This document shows positions 1-10,523 of a stretch of DNA of 61,337 nt, piece by piece. The first letter of the stretch is position 1. The number at the start of each line of letters is the position of its first letter. Below the pieces are notes generated by a model. That model was not told where the DNA came from. It saw nothing but the letters and a program-made list of their open reading frames with translations, and did not search any database. The DNA comes from Cyanophora paradoxa (Eukaryota > Glaucocystophyceae > Cyanophorales > Cyanophoraceae). The stretch covers positions 1 to 61,337 of the forward strand of contig QPMI01000327.1 in NCBI GenBank assembly GCA_004431415.1, in the 5' to 3' direction. The translations under genes were made by a program, and so were the position numbers.

Positions 1-2299
1 GGCCCGGCGGCGTGGAGCGTCTGGCTGCTCGTCCGTCGGGCGAGCTGCGCAGTCCCGCCCGAGGTGCGCCCCGCCGTCCCCGCCACCGCCGCGCCACCGC
101 GGACGCGGGGCGGTTGCGGCAGGGCCCGGTGGCAGGGGTCGCTTTCTTGGCGGCGTGGGTGGCGTTCGCACTGCTCGCGGCCGCGCGGTGGGCCCGCGGT
201 CGGGGCGCCCCTGCAGGGCCTCTCCCACCAGATGAAGCTCCTCTCCGCCTTCCGCCCCGGGCGCCCGCACCCGCCGCCGCCCCGGGGGCCAAGGAGCGGC
301 CGGCGTCGAGCACCTTCTTCCCGGGGGCCCCACGCTGCTGAGCCGCTCGGGGAGCCTGGCGGGCGGGGCGTCCCCACGGGGGTCCCCTCGGCGGGGCCCT
401 GGTGGCCGGCGCGAGGCCGGCGAGGGCGAGAAGCCCGGGCCGGCGACGCTGCGCGGCAACCCCGGCTTCAGGCAGTGGCTCCGCAGCCTCCGCAGGCTCG
501 CCCGCAAGCGCCGCGAGTCGGCCGAGGGGGCCGCAGCCCGCCTCTCAACGACACGGCGGGGCTCCGCCCGGCGGCGGCGGCGGCGGCGGCGGTAGTGCCG
601 CTCGGGCCGGCCAGCGCCGGCACCAGCGCCTCGATCATCACCGACCGTCCCAGGCCGGGCCCGCCGGTGGCGGCGCCGGCGCAGCCCGACGAGAAGCGGG
701 CGTCCCGGGGCGGCGCCGGCCGCGGAGGCGCGGGCGCCGGTCGCGGAGGGCGACGGGAGGGCGGCGTGCGGCGCGCTGGGCTCGCTGTGGGAGCCCCAGG
801 CGCCCCCCGCGCACCCCCCGCGCCTGTCGCTGGTGGCCCTCGGGCGGCGGCCGCTCGGAGAAGGCGGCGCCCGAGGCGGCGGACGCGGTGCGGCAGCTGC
901 TCGCGCTCGCGAGCACGCGCCTGCAGCCGCACCGCCCGCGAGCGCGCCCGAGCGCGAGCCCGAGGTCACCATCGTCAACCGCAACGCCGGCGCCGAGACC
1001 GCCCGCTCTGCCTCACCGCGCGCCGCCGCGACAAGGGTCCGCGCGCCCCGCCCCTCCCCCTCGCTTCGGCCTCGAGGGGGCGGGGCGGGGCGCAGGAGGG
1101 GCGCTGGGCGCCTCGACGAGCATCCGCCTTCCACGACGACACCAAGGGCCGCCTCCGACTCGGACGCGAGCCGCGGGCGCGGCCGCCCGCGCGCCCCGGC
1201 CCCGCCGCCTGCCGCGCCGGCGCTCGGCGGACGACCCCGAGGACTCGGCGGAGCGCGCGGGCCGAGCGGCACGGCGACGGCAGCGCCACCGAGCGCGGCA
1301 CGCGCCCCGCGGGGGCGCGCCCCCGCAGGCCCCCGCCGCCCGCTCCCAGTCCATGCGGGAGGGGCGGGGGCGCGGGAGAGGCCGGCCCGGCCCCGCTCGC
1401 AGGACCTCGCCGCCACCGCGGGGGCCCGAGGGCGCTCCCCCGCGGCCCGCCTCCCTCTCCGCCTTTCGCCGCCGCGGAGGCCCCGAGGAAGCCCCCGCAC
1501 CCGCCGCCGCCGCGCCGACGCAGGCGCGTCCCACGTGGTGCCTCTGGGGAGGACGGGGCGGGGGCGGGGTCGGCGGGGGCGAGCGGGGGAGAGAGCGGGC
1601 CGGAGGCGCTGCTGCTTCTGCCGCCAAGGCCGCGCCCCCGGGCGCCCGCCCCGCTCCCTCTCCGTCAAGCTGCCCCGCTCCACCTCCCGGCCGGCCCCGC
1701 CCCGCCCCCGCCGGCCCCCCGCCCTGCCGGCTCCGGCCGCCGGCCCCGCCGGCCGCACCGCCGCCGGCGCCGAGCGGGCGGCGCCGACGGGCTCGCGGGC
1801 TGCGGGGCAGCTGCCGCCGCCGGAGTCGTCGGCTCGGCCGAGGGCGGCTCGATGCGGGGCAGCGTGCGCTCGACGGTGACGGCCGCCTCGGGCGTGCGCG
1901 GGCGCCTCTCCGGCGTCTTCCGCCGCACCTCCTCCTGGGCCTCCTCCGTCCGCTCCGCCGTCACCCGGTCCGCCCCGCCCCGCCCCGCCCCGCCCCGCCC
2001 GCCCCGCCCGCTGAGCGGGCGCAGGCCGTCCTCCCTGGGGCCCTCCCTCGAGGGGGAGGCGGTGGTGCCGACGGCCCCCGCGTGGCCCTCGGGGCGCCCC
2101 GCGGCCTACCTCGCCGCGGCGGCCCCGGCCGCCCCGGCGACGCCCGCGGCGGCCCCGGCGGCGTCCCCGACGGCCCCGCGGCCTCCTCGCGTGGATCGGT
2201 GCGCGCGGCTGGCTCGGGCGGCCCGGCGCGGCTCTCTGAGAGACTGGCGGCAGGGGGCGGGTGCGGGAGGTGCGGGAGGTGGTGGGGGCGTTCCGGGAT
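1..2299 (+). other. GC-rich low-complexity stretch upstream of the cyclase
   Basis: This stretch is dominated by C-rich and G-rich runs and is open in several frames on both strands, which is expected at this base composition and is not evidence of coding. Short segments could be exons of the cyclase gene: 225-275 reads as an ordinary Leu/Lys-containing peptide, and 455-540 reads as a basic helix. I cannot join them into one model. The window edge may also cut the gene here. No promoter or start codon is assigned. Confidence 0.35.
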
Positions 2300-3314
2300 G
2301 GCGGCCGGGGTGCGCTCGTCTCCGGAAGTACGTGCCGCAGGAGGTCGTGGCCTACCTCCTGCGGACGGGCCGTGAGGCCGTTCGGCCTCGAGCTCACCGA
2401 CGTCGTCCGCCCCGCCCCGGCCCGCCCCGCCCGCCCCCGAGCCCTTCCCCCCGCCCTGACGCGCCCCGCCCGCCCCGACTCGCAGTCCGTCCTCTTCGCC
2501 GACGTCGCCGACGTGCGCGCCCCCCGGCCCCGGCCCTGCCCCCGCCCCGCCCAGACCGACCGCGCACGCCGCCGGGGCCGCGCGCAGTTTACGGGCCTCA
2601 CGGAGCGGCTGGGCCCGGACCAGCTGGTGGTGATGCTGCAGGGCTTCATGGAGGCCGTCTCGCAGGCCGTCCACCGCTCGGGCGGCTCGTGGACAAGTAT
2701 ATCGGCGACGCCGTCATGGCCCTCTTCAACCGCCCGCGCCCCTCGCCGAGCACGCCCGCCGCGCCGTGGAGGCCGCGCTGCAGGCCCGCCGCGACCTCGA
2801 GCGCGTCAACCCCGCCTCCACGCCTACGGCATCCCGCCCCTCGGCGTCCGCTTCGGGGTCGCCACGGAGAGGCCCTCGTGGGGAACATCGGCTGCTCCTC
2901 CCGCCTCTCCTACACCGCCCTCGGCGACACCGTCAACACCGCCGCCCGCCTCGAGCCGCTGAACAAGCACTACGGGACGGGCCTGCTGTGCAGAGCGAGG
3001 TGAAGGCGGCGTGCGGGGAGCGGTACCTGACGCGCTTCGTGGACCGGGTGCTGCTGAAGGGAGACGGAGGCGTGCGACCTGTACGAGGTGGTGGTGGAGC
3101 GGGAGCGGGCCTCGCCGGCGCAGCTCGCCCGCTGCTCGCGCTACAGGAGGCCCTCGAGGCCTTCCTCAACACGGACATCACCGGCGCCGACCGCATCCTC
3201 GGACCGCTCGCGAGGACTGGCCCTCGGACCGCGCCACCCAGCTCCTCCACAAGCGCGTCCGCGCCGCCATCCAGTCCCCACCTGTACGACGACATCACCG
3301 ACTTCAACGCCTGA
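2300..3314 (+). CDS. Class III adenylate/guanylate cyclase catalytic domain, 5' partial, several frame breaks
   Basis: The enzyme makes cyclic nucleotide from NTP. A KYVPQEVV segment (about 2327-2370) leads into the catalytic domain. An intron, then FADVAD-FTGLTE, gives the first metal-binding Asp; KYIGDAVMALF (about 2693-2732) gives the second Asp and the Lys that favours adenine. GNIGC follows at 2883, and YTALGDTVNTAARLE at about 2910 carries a Thr at the second base-selecting position and the Asn/Arg pair. The Lys/Thr combination resembles cyanobacterial and soluble adenylate cyclases, so cAMP is the likelier product. The C-terminal tail ends at a TGA at 3312. The conserved frame is lost and regained near 2690, 2743, 2813, 2873, 2988, 3062 and 3145, each explicable by one or two missing bases in a short run. 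This is either residual sequence error or a decayed gene. No membrane segment is visible. Confidence 0.8.
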
Positions 3315-3647
3315 GCGCGAGCTGGCGCGTACTCTAGTCTCGCTTTTTCTTTCGTTTGCCGAGTTGCTTTCCTGTAGTTGTACCTGCATCCCATGCGTTC
3401 TTTGGCTAGCTATAGGCTTCGAATTCGTGTGCTTTGATCTCATTATCTGCGCGTGCCACTTTCACGGTTGGATATCGATTGCCCTGCACTGCAGCTGGGG
3501 TTGGGTCGGGGCATGCGTGCAGCCGCATGCGCGACCGTGCCGCCTTAAAGTTTCGACCGTGAAGTCCAGCAAGCTTCAAGCCACGGCTAGCCGTCAAACA
3601 AACCGTTGCCAAGCCAGGCTTCAAGTTTGAGTTCCTGTATCCCCAAA
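3315..3647. other. Intergenic, no gene seen
   Basis: This is a lower-GC spacer between the cyclase stop and the next start codon. It contains short palindromes such as TTCGAATTCG at 3418-3427 and CTGCAGCTG-type words near 3490. No RNA gene or convincing promoter motif is recognised. Confidence 0.5.
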
Positions 3648-5075
3648 ATGCCGCCCGCATGCGCACCGCCCTGCGCGCTGTGCGAGGAGCCCTCGGCTTG
3701 ACGCGGTTCTCCTGCCTGCATGCGGGCATTCACTCCACGCCGGATGCGTCCTCACATTGGTTAGGCCCAGCTCGCTGTCACCGTCACCGCTTCGCGTCAG
3801 CGAGGTATTAACGCGCCCTTGACAGGCGCGAAGGCTCAGGACGCGGTTATTACGTGCCCGAGTTGTGGAACGGCGACCCCCGCTTGTCGGGATGAACAAG
3901 CTCTCGTCCCTAACCTTGCCCTGCGTGAGATGCTTCGCGCATTATCATCATCATCATCATCATCATCATCATCTGAGAAGGAGGAAGACAACGCTTCAAC
4001 GCTCAAACAAGAAGATGTGGTCCGTACTTGCGCTCGTCCCTTTTCACACCTGTGCGAGGGAGGCGCGTACGCACAGATTCGACACCATAACTGGGACTCT
4101 TGCGTGCTAGAATCGCGTGATTCACGCGCGTCATCGAACGGCCCTGCGCAGGACGCGGAGCCGGCGATCTGGAAGCACTGCGCCTCCCACGGCAAGCCTC
4201 TCGACCTCCTTTGCGAGTGCATGGAAGCGCCTCTCTGCCGCGAGTGTTATTCTGAGGATGAGATCCATGTCGGGTCAGCACGATTCTGACGCGTTCTCGG
4301 CGTTGTCACTGCAGCTGACATATGCATCAGCCACGCATTCCAGCCACTGCAGCTGGCGTCGCACAAGGCGAAAATCGAGATTGATGGGCGTGTTCGAGCC
4401 GCGCAAGCGCTCCTCGAGAAGCTGGAGCGCTTCGTCAGCGCGGCGAATGGGATTCAGAGCACCTGGCTGGAGAGCTGCGCCAACGTGCGGCATGAGATCG
4501 AGGAGTACTGGACCAAGATCTTGCAGCCGCTGACCGAAGACGGAACGAGCTCCTACACGCGCTCGATCAGATCCAAAACCGCTGGGTGGCGGAGATCGGC
4601 GACCGGAAAGCAGACATCGAGCGGGCGCTCGGGTGCGGGCGAGCCAGCCCCCTTTCCTCTCCGGCCCGGCGGGGCGCCTGACGTCGCGGCAGGTCGCTCC
4701 GAGACGCGTGCTTGGAGCGCGGGCGGGGGTGGAGAGCGCGCGGGGCGACCCCTACGCGGTGCTCGAAGCCCGCGGCGCCGTGGTCCGCGCGCTCAAGGTA
4801 CTCCCCGCCCACCGGCCCCGCGCCGCCCCGCCCGACGCGGCGCAGGCGACGGAGGGGCTGAGCTTCTCGGTGCCGGAGCCGGCGGTGCAGTTCTCCAACC
4901 CCGGCGTCCTCTCCATGGGTCCACCCCGCCCCCGCCCCGCCCCGCGCCGGCCGCGTCGGGCCGAGCGTGGCGCCGGCCCGCAGCGACGCCTTTCACGCTG
5001 GCGCAACTGGTCACCGGCGGGAATCTCTCGGAGCGCGCCCCGCCCACCATCTTCCGCTCGTGCGCCGCCCCCGCC
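3648..5075 (+). CDS. RING/B-box/coiled-coil (TRIM-like) protein
   Basis: This is a probable ubiquitin ligase of the TRIM type. From the ATG at 3648 the first zinc ligands appear as CALC, followed in a shifted frame by CGHSLHAGC (about 3720-3750). After an intron (donor GTTAGG, 3' end just before 3833) comes CPSCGTATP, completing a RING-like cross-brace. A serine run encoded by (TCA)n lies at 3943-3972. A B-box-like module (CASHGKPLDLLCEC, then LCREC) spans about 4175-4265. After an intron ending at 4313, a helical BBC-like region runs to about 4620, followed by further short exons to about 5060. The frame slips between the two RING halves (about 3698) and near 4533 (between PLTED and ELLHALDQ). 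The 3' limit is not resolved: the next locus starts without a clear gap, so a single long gene cannot be excluded. Confidence 0.6.
3943..3972 (+). repeat. (TCA)n microsatellite, poly-Ser coding
   Basis: About ten tandem TCA units sit inside the RING/B-box gene and encode a run of serines followed by an acidic stretch. Such runs are prone to length change. Confidence 0.9.
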
Positions 5076-5159
5076 CCGCCCGCATGGACCCTTCGCGCGC
5101 CCCTCGAGCTCACGCGCAAGCAGTCCTCCGCCACGGCCGCCGGGCCCCAGGGCCGGCTC

Positions 5160-6236
5160 GCACCGGCCCTCCCCGACAGCGATCCCGAACGCCGCGGCGC
5201 CGCCCTTCGTGCCGGCCTCTCAGACCGCCGGCGCCCTCTTCGCGGCGCTTGTGCGCCCGCCCCGCCCCGCGCCCCGCGCCCCCGCGCATCGCGACCTGAC
5301 CTCCTCAGCAGTTGCGCACGCGCAGCAGCAGCAGCAGCAACAACAACAACAACAACAACAACAACAAGGGCAGGGGCAGCGGATGCGGCAGGGGGGCCCA
5401 CAGCCGGGTGCGGGGGGTTTCGGGGGCGCGGGCGCGGGCGCGGGAGTGACGGGGGCGCAGCGTTCGACGTGGAGCGGCTGGCGGCGATGCTCGCGGCGCA
5501 GGCGGCGGTGCACGAGGGCCACGAGGGGCCCCTCGAGCCCGGCGCCCTCTGGGGCCCGGCGCCGCCGGCGAGCCCAACTCGCGCGCCGCGGCGGCGGCGC
5601 AGGCGGCGGCGGCGGCCTTCCAGGCGAGCGTGGCGGCGGCGGCGGGGGGGGGCGTGGGAGCAGCCCCATCTCGAGCGCGGACTGGTCGGTGCCGGGGCGC
5701 TCGGGGGCGGCCGGGCGGGGAGGCGCCCGGGGTGGCGGAGGCGCGGGCGCGGGCCTTCGCGGCGTTGACGAGCAGCCTGGCGGTGGCGGCGCAGACGGCG
5801 CACGGCGCGCACGGGCCGCACCCCAGCATCAACCCGCACGTCGCGCACGGCCCGCCCCACCACCCCACGAGCGCCGCCCCCCGGCCTCCCACCCCCCGCC
5901 CCGCCCCCCGCCGCGCGGGGGCCGGAGGCGGTGGGGGCCGCGCGGCCGGGCACGCGGGTGAACCTCATCTCGCGCTCCGACATCCGCTACGAGGGGACGG
6001 TCGTCAGCCACGACCCCGCCGCCCAGACAGTCGTCCGCCCGCCCCCGGCCCCGCCCCGCCCCCGGGGCGCCCCCGAGGCGGGCGCGCAGGTGCTCCACTC
6101 GGTGCGCTCGTTCGGGACGGAGGGACGGCGCACGGACCGCGGGCGCCAGGTGGCCCCCAGCCGCGAGCTCCTCGACTACCTCCAGTTCCGCCTCTCGGAC
6201 ATCAAGGAGGTCGCCCCCGCCGGCGGCGCACGCTGA
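5160..6236 (+). CDS. Poly-Gln protein ending in an LSM14 (Scd6/RAP55) domain
   Basis: LSM14 domains belong to Scd6/RAP55/Trailer-hitch proteins, which act in mRNA decapping and translational repression in P-bodies. Here the domain is at the C-terminus: GTRVNLISRSDIRYEGTV (about 5945-6000), an intron (donor GTCCGC, acceptor before 6090), then VRSFGTEGR and LLDYLQFRLSDIKEV, with a TGA at 6234-6236. Upstream are a glutamine run (5326-5366), a Gln/Gly-rich stretch, a helical segment (FDVERLAAMLAAQAAV, near 5470), an alanine run and a His/Pro-rich region. An intron whose 3' end contains CTGACCTCCTCAG precedes the glutamine run. The FDF motif that normally follows LSM14 is not seen before the stop. 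The start codon is unresolved and the 5' part may belong to the preceding locus. Confidence 0.65.
5326..5366 (+). repeat. CAG/CAA tract, poly-Gln coding
   Basis: Four CAG followed by about nine CAA codons encode a glutamine run in the LSM14-domain protein. The change from CAG to CAA within the run is characteristic of interrupted, relatively stable poly-Gln repeats. Confidence 0.85.
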
Positions 6237-7931
6237 GCCGCCCCCCGCGCCCCCGGCGCCTCCTCCCCGCCCCACCGCGCCCGCCGGGCCGTCAAGACGG
6301 CCGCGGACTCGGCGGCTCCGCTTCATCACTCAATCGCCGCGAGGGAGGCATTCCCCGAGACTTTCAGAGCCCCTTTCAGATTTCATGGCGCCTTCTCAGA
6401 ATTCCAGACTTTTCCGGATTCAATGATCCACAGGAATTTTTCGAATGTCTTTTGCCGTACTAGTCGAGACGCTCACACGCGCCGTGGCATAGCTGAAAGC
6501 TCCGAGATCCGAATATCAGTGTATACGTAGTATACATGTCACAGTCGCTGACTAAAATAATAATCAGGCATTAGTGAAGTGTATTTTTTGGCCTTCAAGT
6601 TTCCACGGTGTATATCATAACTTATTGACAGTCGTTGAATTTGATTTAAAAGACCTAGCTATAGGCCTGCGGCTGGCCTGCAGGCCCCCAGGCCTAGGCC
6701 TGCACCTGGTAGCTTTGAAGTAAGAATTTCAATAGCCTAGCCTAGCTGCAGCTGGTACCGTACTACGTATACGTAGCTATTCTATGATAGGCCTGAGGCG
6801 TTGTTGAGAGAGAGTACCGTAGTACGTTGAACGTCAAGGATATATAATCACTGATCATGAACTTCCCGGCCCGGGTCCGAATGTCGAAGTTCGGAATATT
6901 TTATTCAGGGGCAAACAGAACCTGAGAAACAACGTCAACATGCAAGCTTAAGACGGAGGCGGCGGGGGGCCCGGGGGGGCCTCAGAGGTGGTGGTGGCGG
7001 TGGCGGCCGGCTCGATCGATCGGCCGGGGCTCACTGAGTCAGCAGCTGCCAGGCTGGTGCCGGCCGGCGGAATCTCGTGGGAGGACGTCGGCGCCGGCGG
7101 CCGGGCCTCATGATCATGCCATGATGATCATGATCATGATCATCCAGGCCCGCTCCGCCCCACCCCCGCCTTAAGCTTCTAGCCTAGTAGGCCTCCCCCC
7201 TCTTCTTCCTAGTCCTGCCGAGCTCGAGCACACCGGGCCGAGCTCTTCGCGATCGCCGCCGGCCAGATCTCCTCCGGTCCGCTGCCAGGCTGATCATGAC
7301 TCAGTGATCATGATCATGATCATGAGCGCCCCGCCGCCGGGCGCCGGGGTGCGGGAATTCGAAGACGTCGACGCTGGCCATGGGCATGCGCATATGCGCA
7401 GGCATATGCATGCATATGGTGGCGAAGGCACCGGCGGTGGCGGCGTGCTGCGTGACGCGGCGGCACCCTTAAAAATTTGTCTGGTGGCGGCAGCTTCGAA
7501 TTCGTCTCCGTACGCGTGAAGGGCCCGGCCCGGCGGAGCTCATGATCATCTAGATCTCGACCTACGTCGTCGTCGACGACGACTCGGACGACCTACGTGC
7601 TACGCGACGTCGGCGCCGCGGCGATATATAGATCCCCGGCGCGGGCGCGCGATAGCACGTGCACGCGCGCAATTGTCAGCGCGCGCGATGCTACTCAGGA
7701 ACATGATACGCATGTCATATGCATGATCATGATCATGATCTGTGCATGCGGACTCCGGCCGCGGGATCCGCCCGCGCCGGTTGTCAAATTCGCGCGCAGC
7801 GGCGGCCGGCAGCGCGAAAAAGCGCAAAAATTCAAGCCACGACCCGGGGGCCAAGCGACAGAGGGGTACGGCGCAGACGCGCGCTTCGCAGTTGCGGCCA
7901 GCTGCAGGAGCCGCGCCGAGCTTCTGCCGCG
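6237..7931. other. Gene-free, palindrome-dense DNA
   Basis: No coding exon is supported here. The first part (about 6360-6960) is markedly less GC-rich than the rest of the window. From about 6480 the sequence is packed with overlapping perfect palindromes: a 22-nt one at 7123-7144, 18-nt ones at 7308-7325 and 7566-7583, a 16-nt one at 7725-7740, and a dense series of six-base palindromes at 7355-7420. The unit ATGATC recurs throughout. An open frame starting at 7742 with a basic KKRK stretch runs into the next gene, but the spliced model starting at 7932 explains that region better. Confidence 0.7.
7123..7144. repeat. 22-nt perfect palindrome of ATGATC units
   Basis: The sequence from GATGATCA at 7123 to CATC at 7144 equals its own reverse complement. 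It is the longest perfect palindrome I found in the gene-free stretch. Confidence 0.9.
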
Positions 7932-9559
7932 ATGCAGAAGCAACCGGTGAAGTGCGTTTCGGTCGCGTGGCAACCGCGACCAGGACCGCATTCTCACGCC
8001 TCGCCGCGCAGGCTCGAGAGGGTGCCCGGTCGGAGCGACAACTGGGAGCCTCCGGTCAAGCGAACGCGGTGCGGGCTGTCCGCGGCCGCCGCTCGCGCAG
8101 CGCCACCCGCTTTTCGAACGGGGTGTGCAGGTTCGCGGACCACCTCGTTCCAATCCGCCTCGACATCATGAGCACGGACAAGACACGTCAGCTAAAGGAC
8201 AGCTTCCTGTGGAACATCCAGGACGAGATGTCCCCGGAGGAGTTCGCCCTCACACTCGTCGAGGACGAGCGCCTGCCCGTGGAGTTCATCGAGTACATCA
8301 AGGCGTCGATCACGAACCAGCTGAACGAGTACAAGAGCTCCAAGCGCTTCGTGCCCACCGCGCGCGGCGAGGACAGGCATCTGATCAAGGTGCCGCGCCG
8401 CGTCCGCCGCCGGCGCTGCCGCATCGGCGGCCGACGAGGGGGCGGGCAGATCGAGGCGCGGGTCGGGGACGTGGTGCTGCTGGACCAGGTGGAGTGGGAC
8501 TGCAGCGAGCCGCGGAACAGCCCGGAGGAGTTCGCCAAGCACCTGGCCGCCGAGCTCGGCCTCGGCGGCCAGTTCGCCAACGTCATCGCCATCCAGATCC
8601 GCGAGCAGCTCAACGAGCACGCGGTGCGCCCTCCCCTCGCGCGGAGGCGGCGCGGGGCGGGGCGGCGCTGAGGCGGGGCGGCGCGCAGGTGGCCAAGGAG
8701 CAGAAGGAGTTCATCCTGCCGGGGAACGTGGAGCGAAAGCGGCTGCTGCGGGAGGACGACCAGGTGGCGCAGTGGGAGCCGGCCCTCGACCGCCTCTCCC
8801 GCCAGGAGCTCCACGAGACCGTCGAGTTCGAGACCGCCGTCGCCCGGTCCGCCCCCGTGGCCCGCCCGCGCGCCCCTCGGCCCCCGCCGAGCGGGCCGCG
8901 CGCAGCTCGAAGCGGCGGAACACGTACGTGATCGAGCAGACGCGGGCGAGCGCGGTGCTGAACAGCGGGTACCGGCGCTACGCGCGCAAGGGCCGCTTCT
9001 ACCTGGGGCCCGGCATGGTCGAGCAGGTCCTCGCCCTCACCTCCCAGGAGGAGCTCGCCGTCCTCGAGGCCGAGCGCCGCGCCCGCGCCGAGGCCGCCGG
9101 CCCCCGCGCCGCCCCCTCCCACTGCCTCGGCTGCGGGGCCCCCGGCTCGCGGGAGAAGCCCATCGCCTTCCTCGGCAAGTGGGGGTCCGCCCCCTCTCGC
9201 TCCTCCCCGAGGGCGCGGGGCGCGTGGGCCGACGGGGCGCGCAGGGCGTCGACGCTGTGCGAGAAGTGCGGCACGGTGCACAGGCTGACCATGGGCGCCC
9301 CCGACGCGCCCCCGCCCCCCGTGCCCGAGGAGTTCCGCAACGCGGCGCGCGTGCGCGAGTTCGTGGCGGCGCAGGGGCGCTGCGGGCGACGCTGCCGCAG
9401 ACCCTGCAGCCGCTGCCGCAGCCGCCGGTGCAGCCCTCCTACGCCGCCATCTCCGCCCCGCCCGCCGCCCCCCCGGCCCCGCCCACGCCGCCCACGCCCT
9501 CGCCGCCCCCGCGTCTCCACGGGGCCCTCCGTCGGCGCCCCTCCCACGCGGCGAACGCC

Positions 9560-9591
<32 letters not shown>

Positions 9592-10369
9592 CTCGGCGGG
9601 GGCGGGCGGGGGCCGGGGCGGTCGGTGGCGGATCAGATGTGGCAGGAGGTGGGGGGCCCTGAGGTGCAGATCACGTACGACCGCCTCGGGCACGTGCTCG
9701 TGGAGGGCAAGCCGGTGCTCGTGGAGGGGAAGCCGATCGCCAAGAAGCGGGGCGGCGCTCGCGGGCCGAGGCCGACGCCATCGAGGCCGCCAAGGTCAAG
9801 GTCCTCGAGGAGCGCCGCGCCCGCAACCGCGCCGCCGGCATCACGGGGCCGGCCCCGTGCCCCCGCCCAAGCCGCCAGCCGCGGCCCCGGCCCCCTCGCC
9901 CCCCGCGGGGCCCTCTTCCTCCTCCGCGGGGCGGCCCCGCAGGCGGCGCCGAAGCAGCAGCCGGCGGCGGCGCAGGGCGGGGCGGGGGCAGCCAGCAGCA
10001 GGTCTCGGCCAAGCGGCGGCCAAGGCGGCGGCCAAGGCGGCCGCCGCGCAGGCCGCCGCGCGGGCCTCGGGGGCGGCTACGCGCCGACGGCGGTGCGGGC
10101 GGCGCCGACGTCGGCGGCGATCGCGGCGCCGGCGGCGGGGGCTCGCTGGGGCACGCGGGGGCCCCTTCCAGCCGGCCCCGAGCGGCGTGCGCCGCCTCGT
10201 CGTCAAGACCAAGTCCGCCAAGCCGCCGCGCCCCAGCGGCGAGCAGCCCGCCGCCGCCCCGGCCCCCGTCAAGACCGGCCTCGGCCTCAAGATCAAGATC
10301 AAGCTCGGCGGCTCCGGCGGCGGCTCGCAGCCGTCCCCGGCCGGCCCCGGCGGCGACGCGCACTTCTAG
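7932..10369 (+). CDS. SNF5: SNF5/SMARCB1-family chromatin remodelling subunit
   Basis: This is the core SNF5-family subunit of SWI/SNF or RSC-type nucleosome remodelling complexes, in the nucleus. Exon 1 (7932-8068) ends in a basic PVKRTR. The intron 8069-8130 (GT-AG) joins it to FADHLVPIRLDI, the start of the SNF5 domain. The two SNF5 repeats follow: FLWNIQDEMSPEEFALTL (about 8200) and VEWDCSEPRNSPEEFAKHL (about 8490), each ending in QLNE. A further exon (about 8690-8845) and RRNTYVIEQTRASAVL (about 8915) complete the domain. A GATA-like C-x2-C...C-x2-C finger follows (CLGC at about 9130, CEKC at about 9260), its halves joined by an intron. The tail is Ala/Pro/Gly-rich with a final KIKIKL motif and a TAG at 10367. 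The conserved frame shifts near 9375 and 9755. Its stop faces the GCN2 stop about 150 nt away. Confidence 0.9.
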
Positions 10370-10523
10370 CCCCTGCCTTCCCCTGCCCCTCCCTCTCTGC
10401 CCCCTCTCTCCCTCTCTCGCAGCAGCCATGCGTGCATTGGACGTACGCGTACGATTACAGACGGCCGGGGGAGGCGCGTGCGGATGGGGGTTGGACGGGG
10501 TGGAGAGCCGGGGAAGGTCGGGC

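Noticed and set aside
64-3003. A 979-codon open frame at the left edge
   Set aside because: It is Arg/Pro-rich, crosses the cyclase in the wrong frame for most of its length and reflects GC-biased absence of stops, not one protein.
7100-7760. CRISPR array or tandem satellite from the repeated ATGATC words
   Set aside because: There are no evenly spaced repeats and spacers. The palindromes are of many kinds, and the DNA is nuclear eukaryotic.
7742-8671. An uninterrupted open frame running into SNF5 with a basic KKRK stretch
   Set aside because: The model starting at 7932 with an intron at 8069-8130 uses the local donor style and joins in frame exactly at the SNF5 domain. The longer frame starts inside palindromic gene-free DNA.
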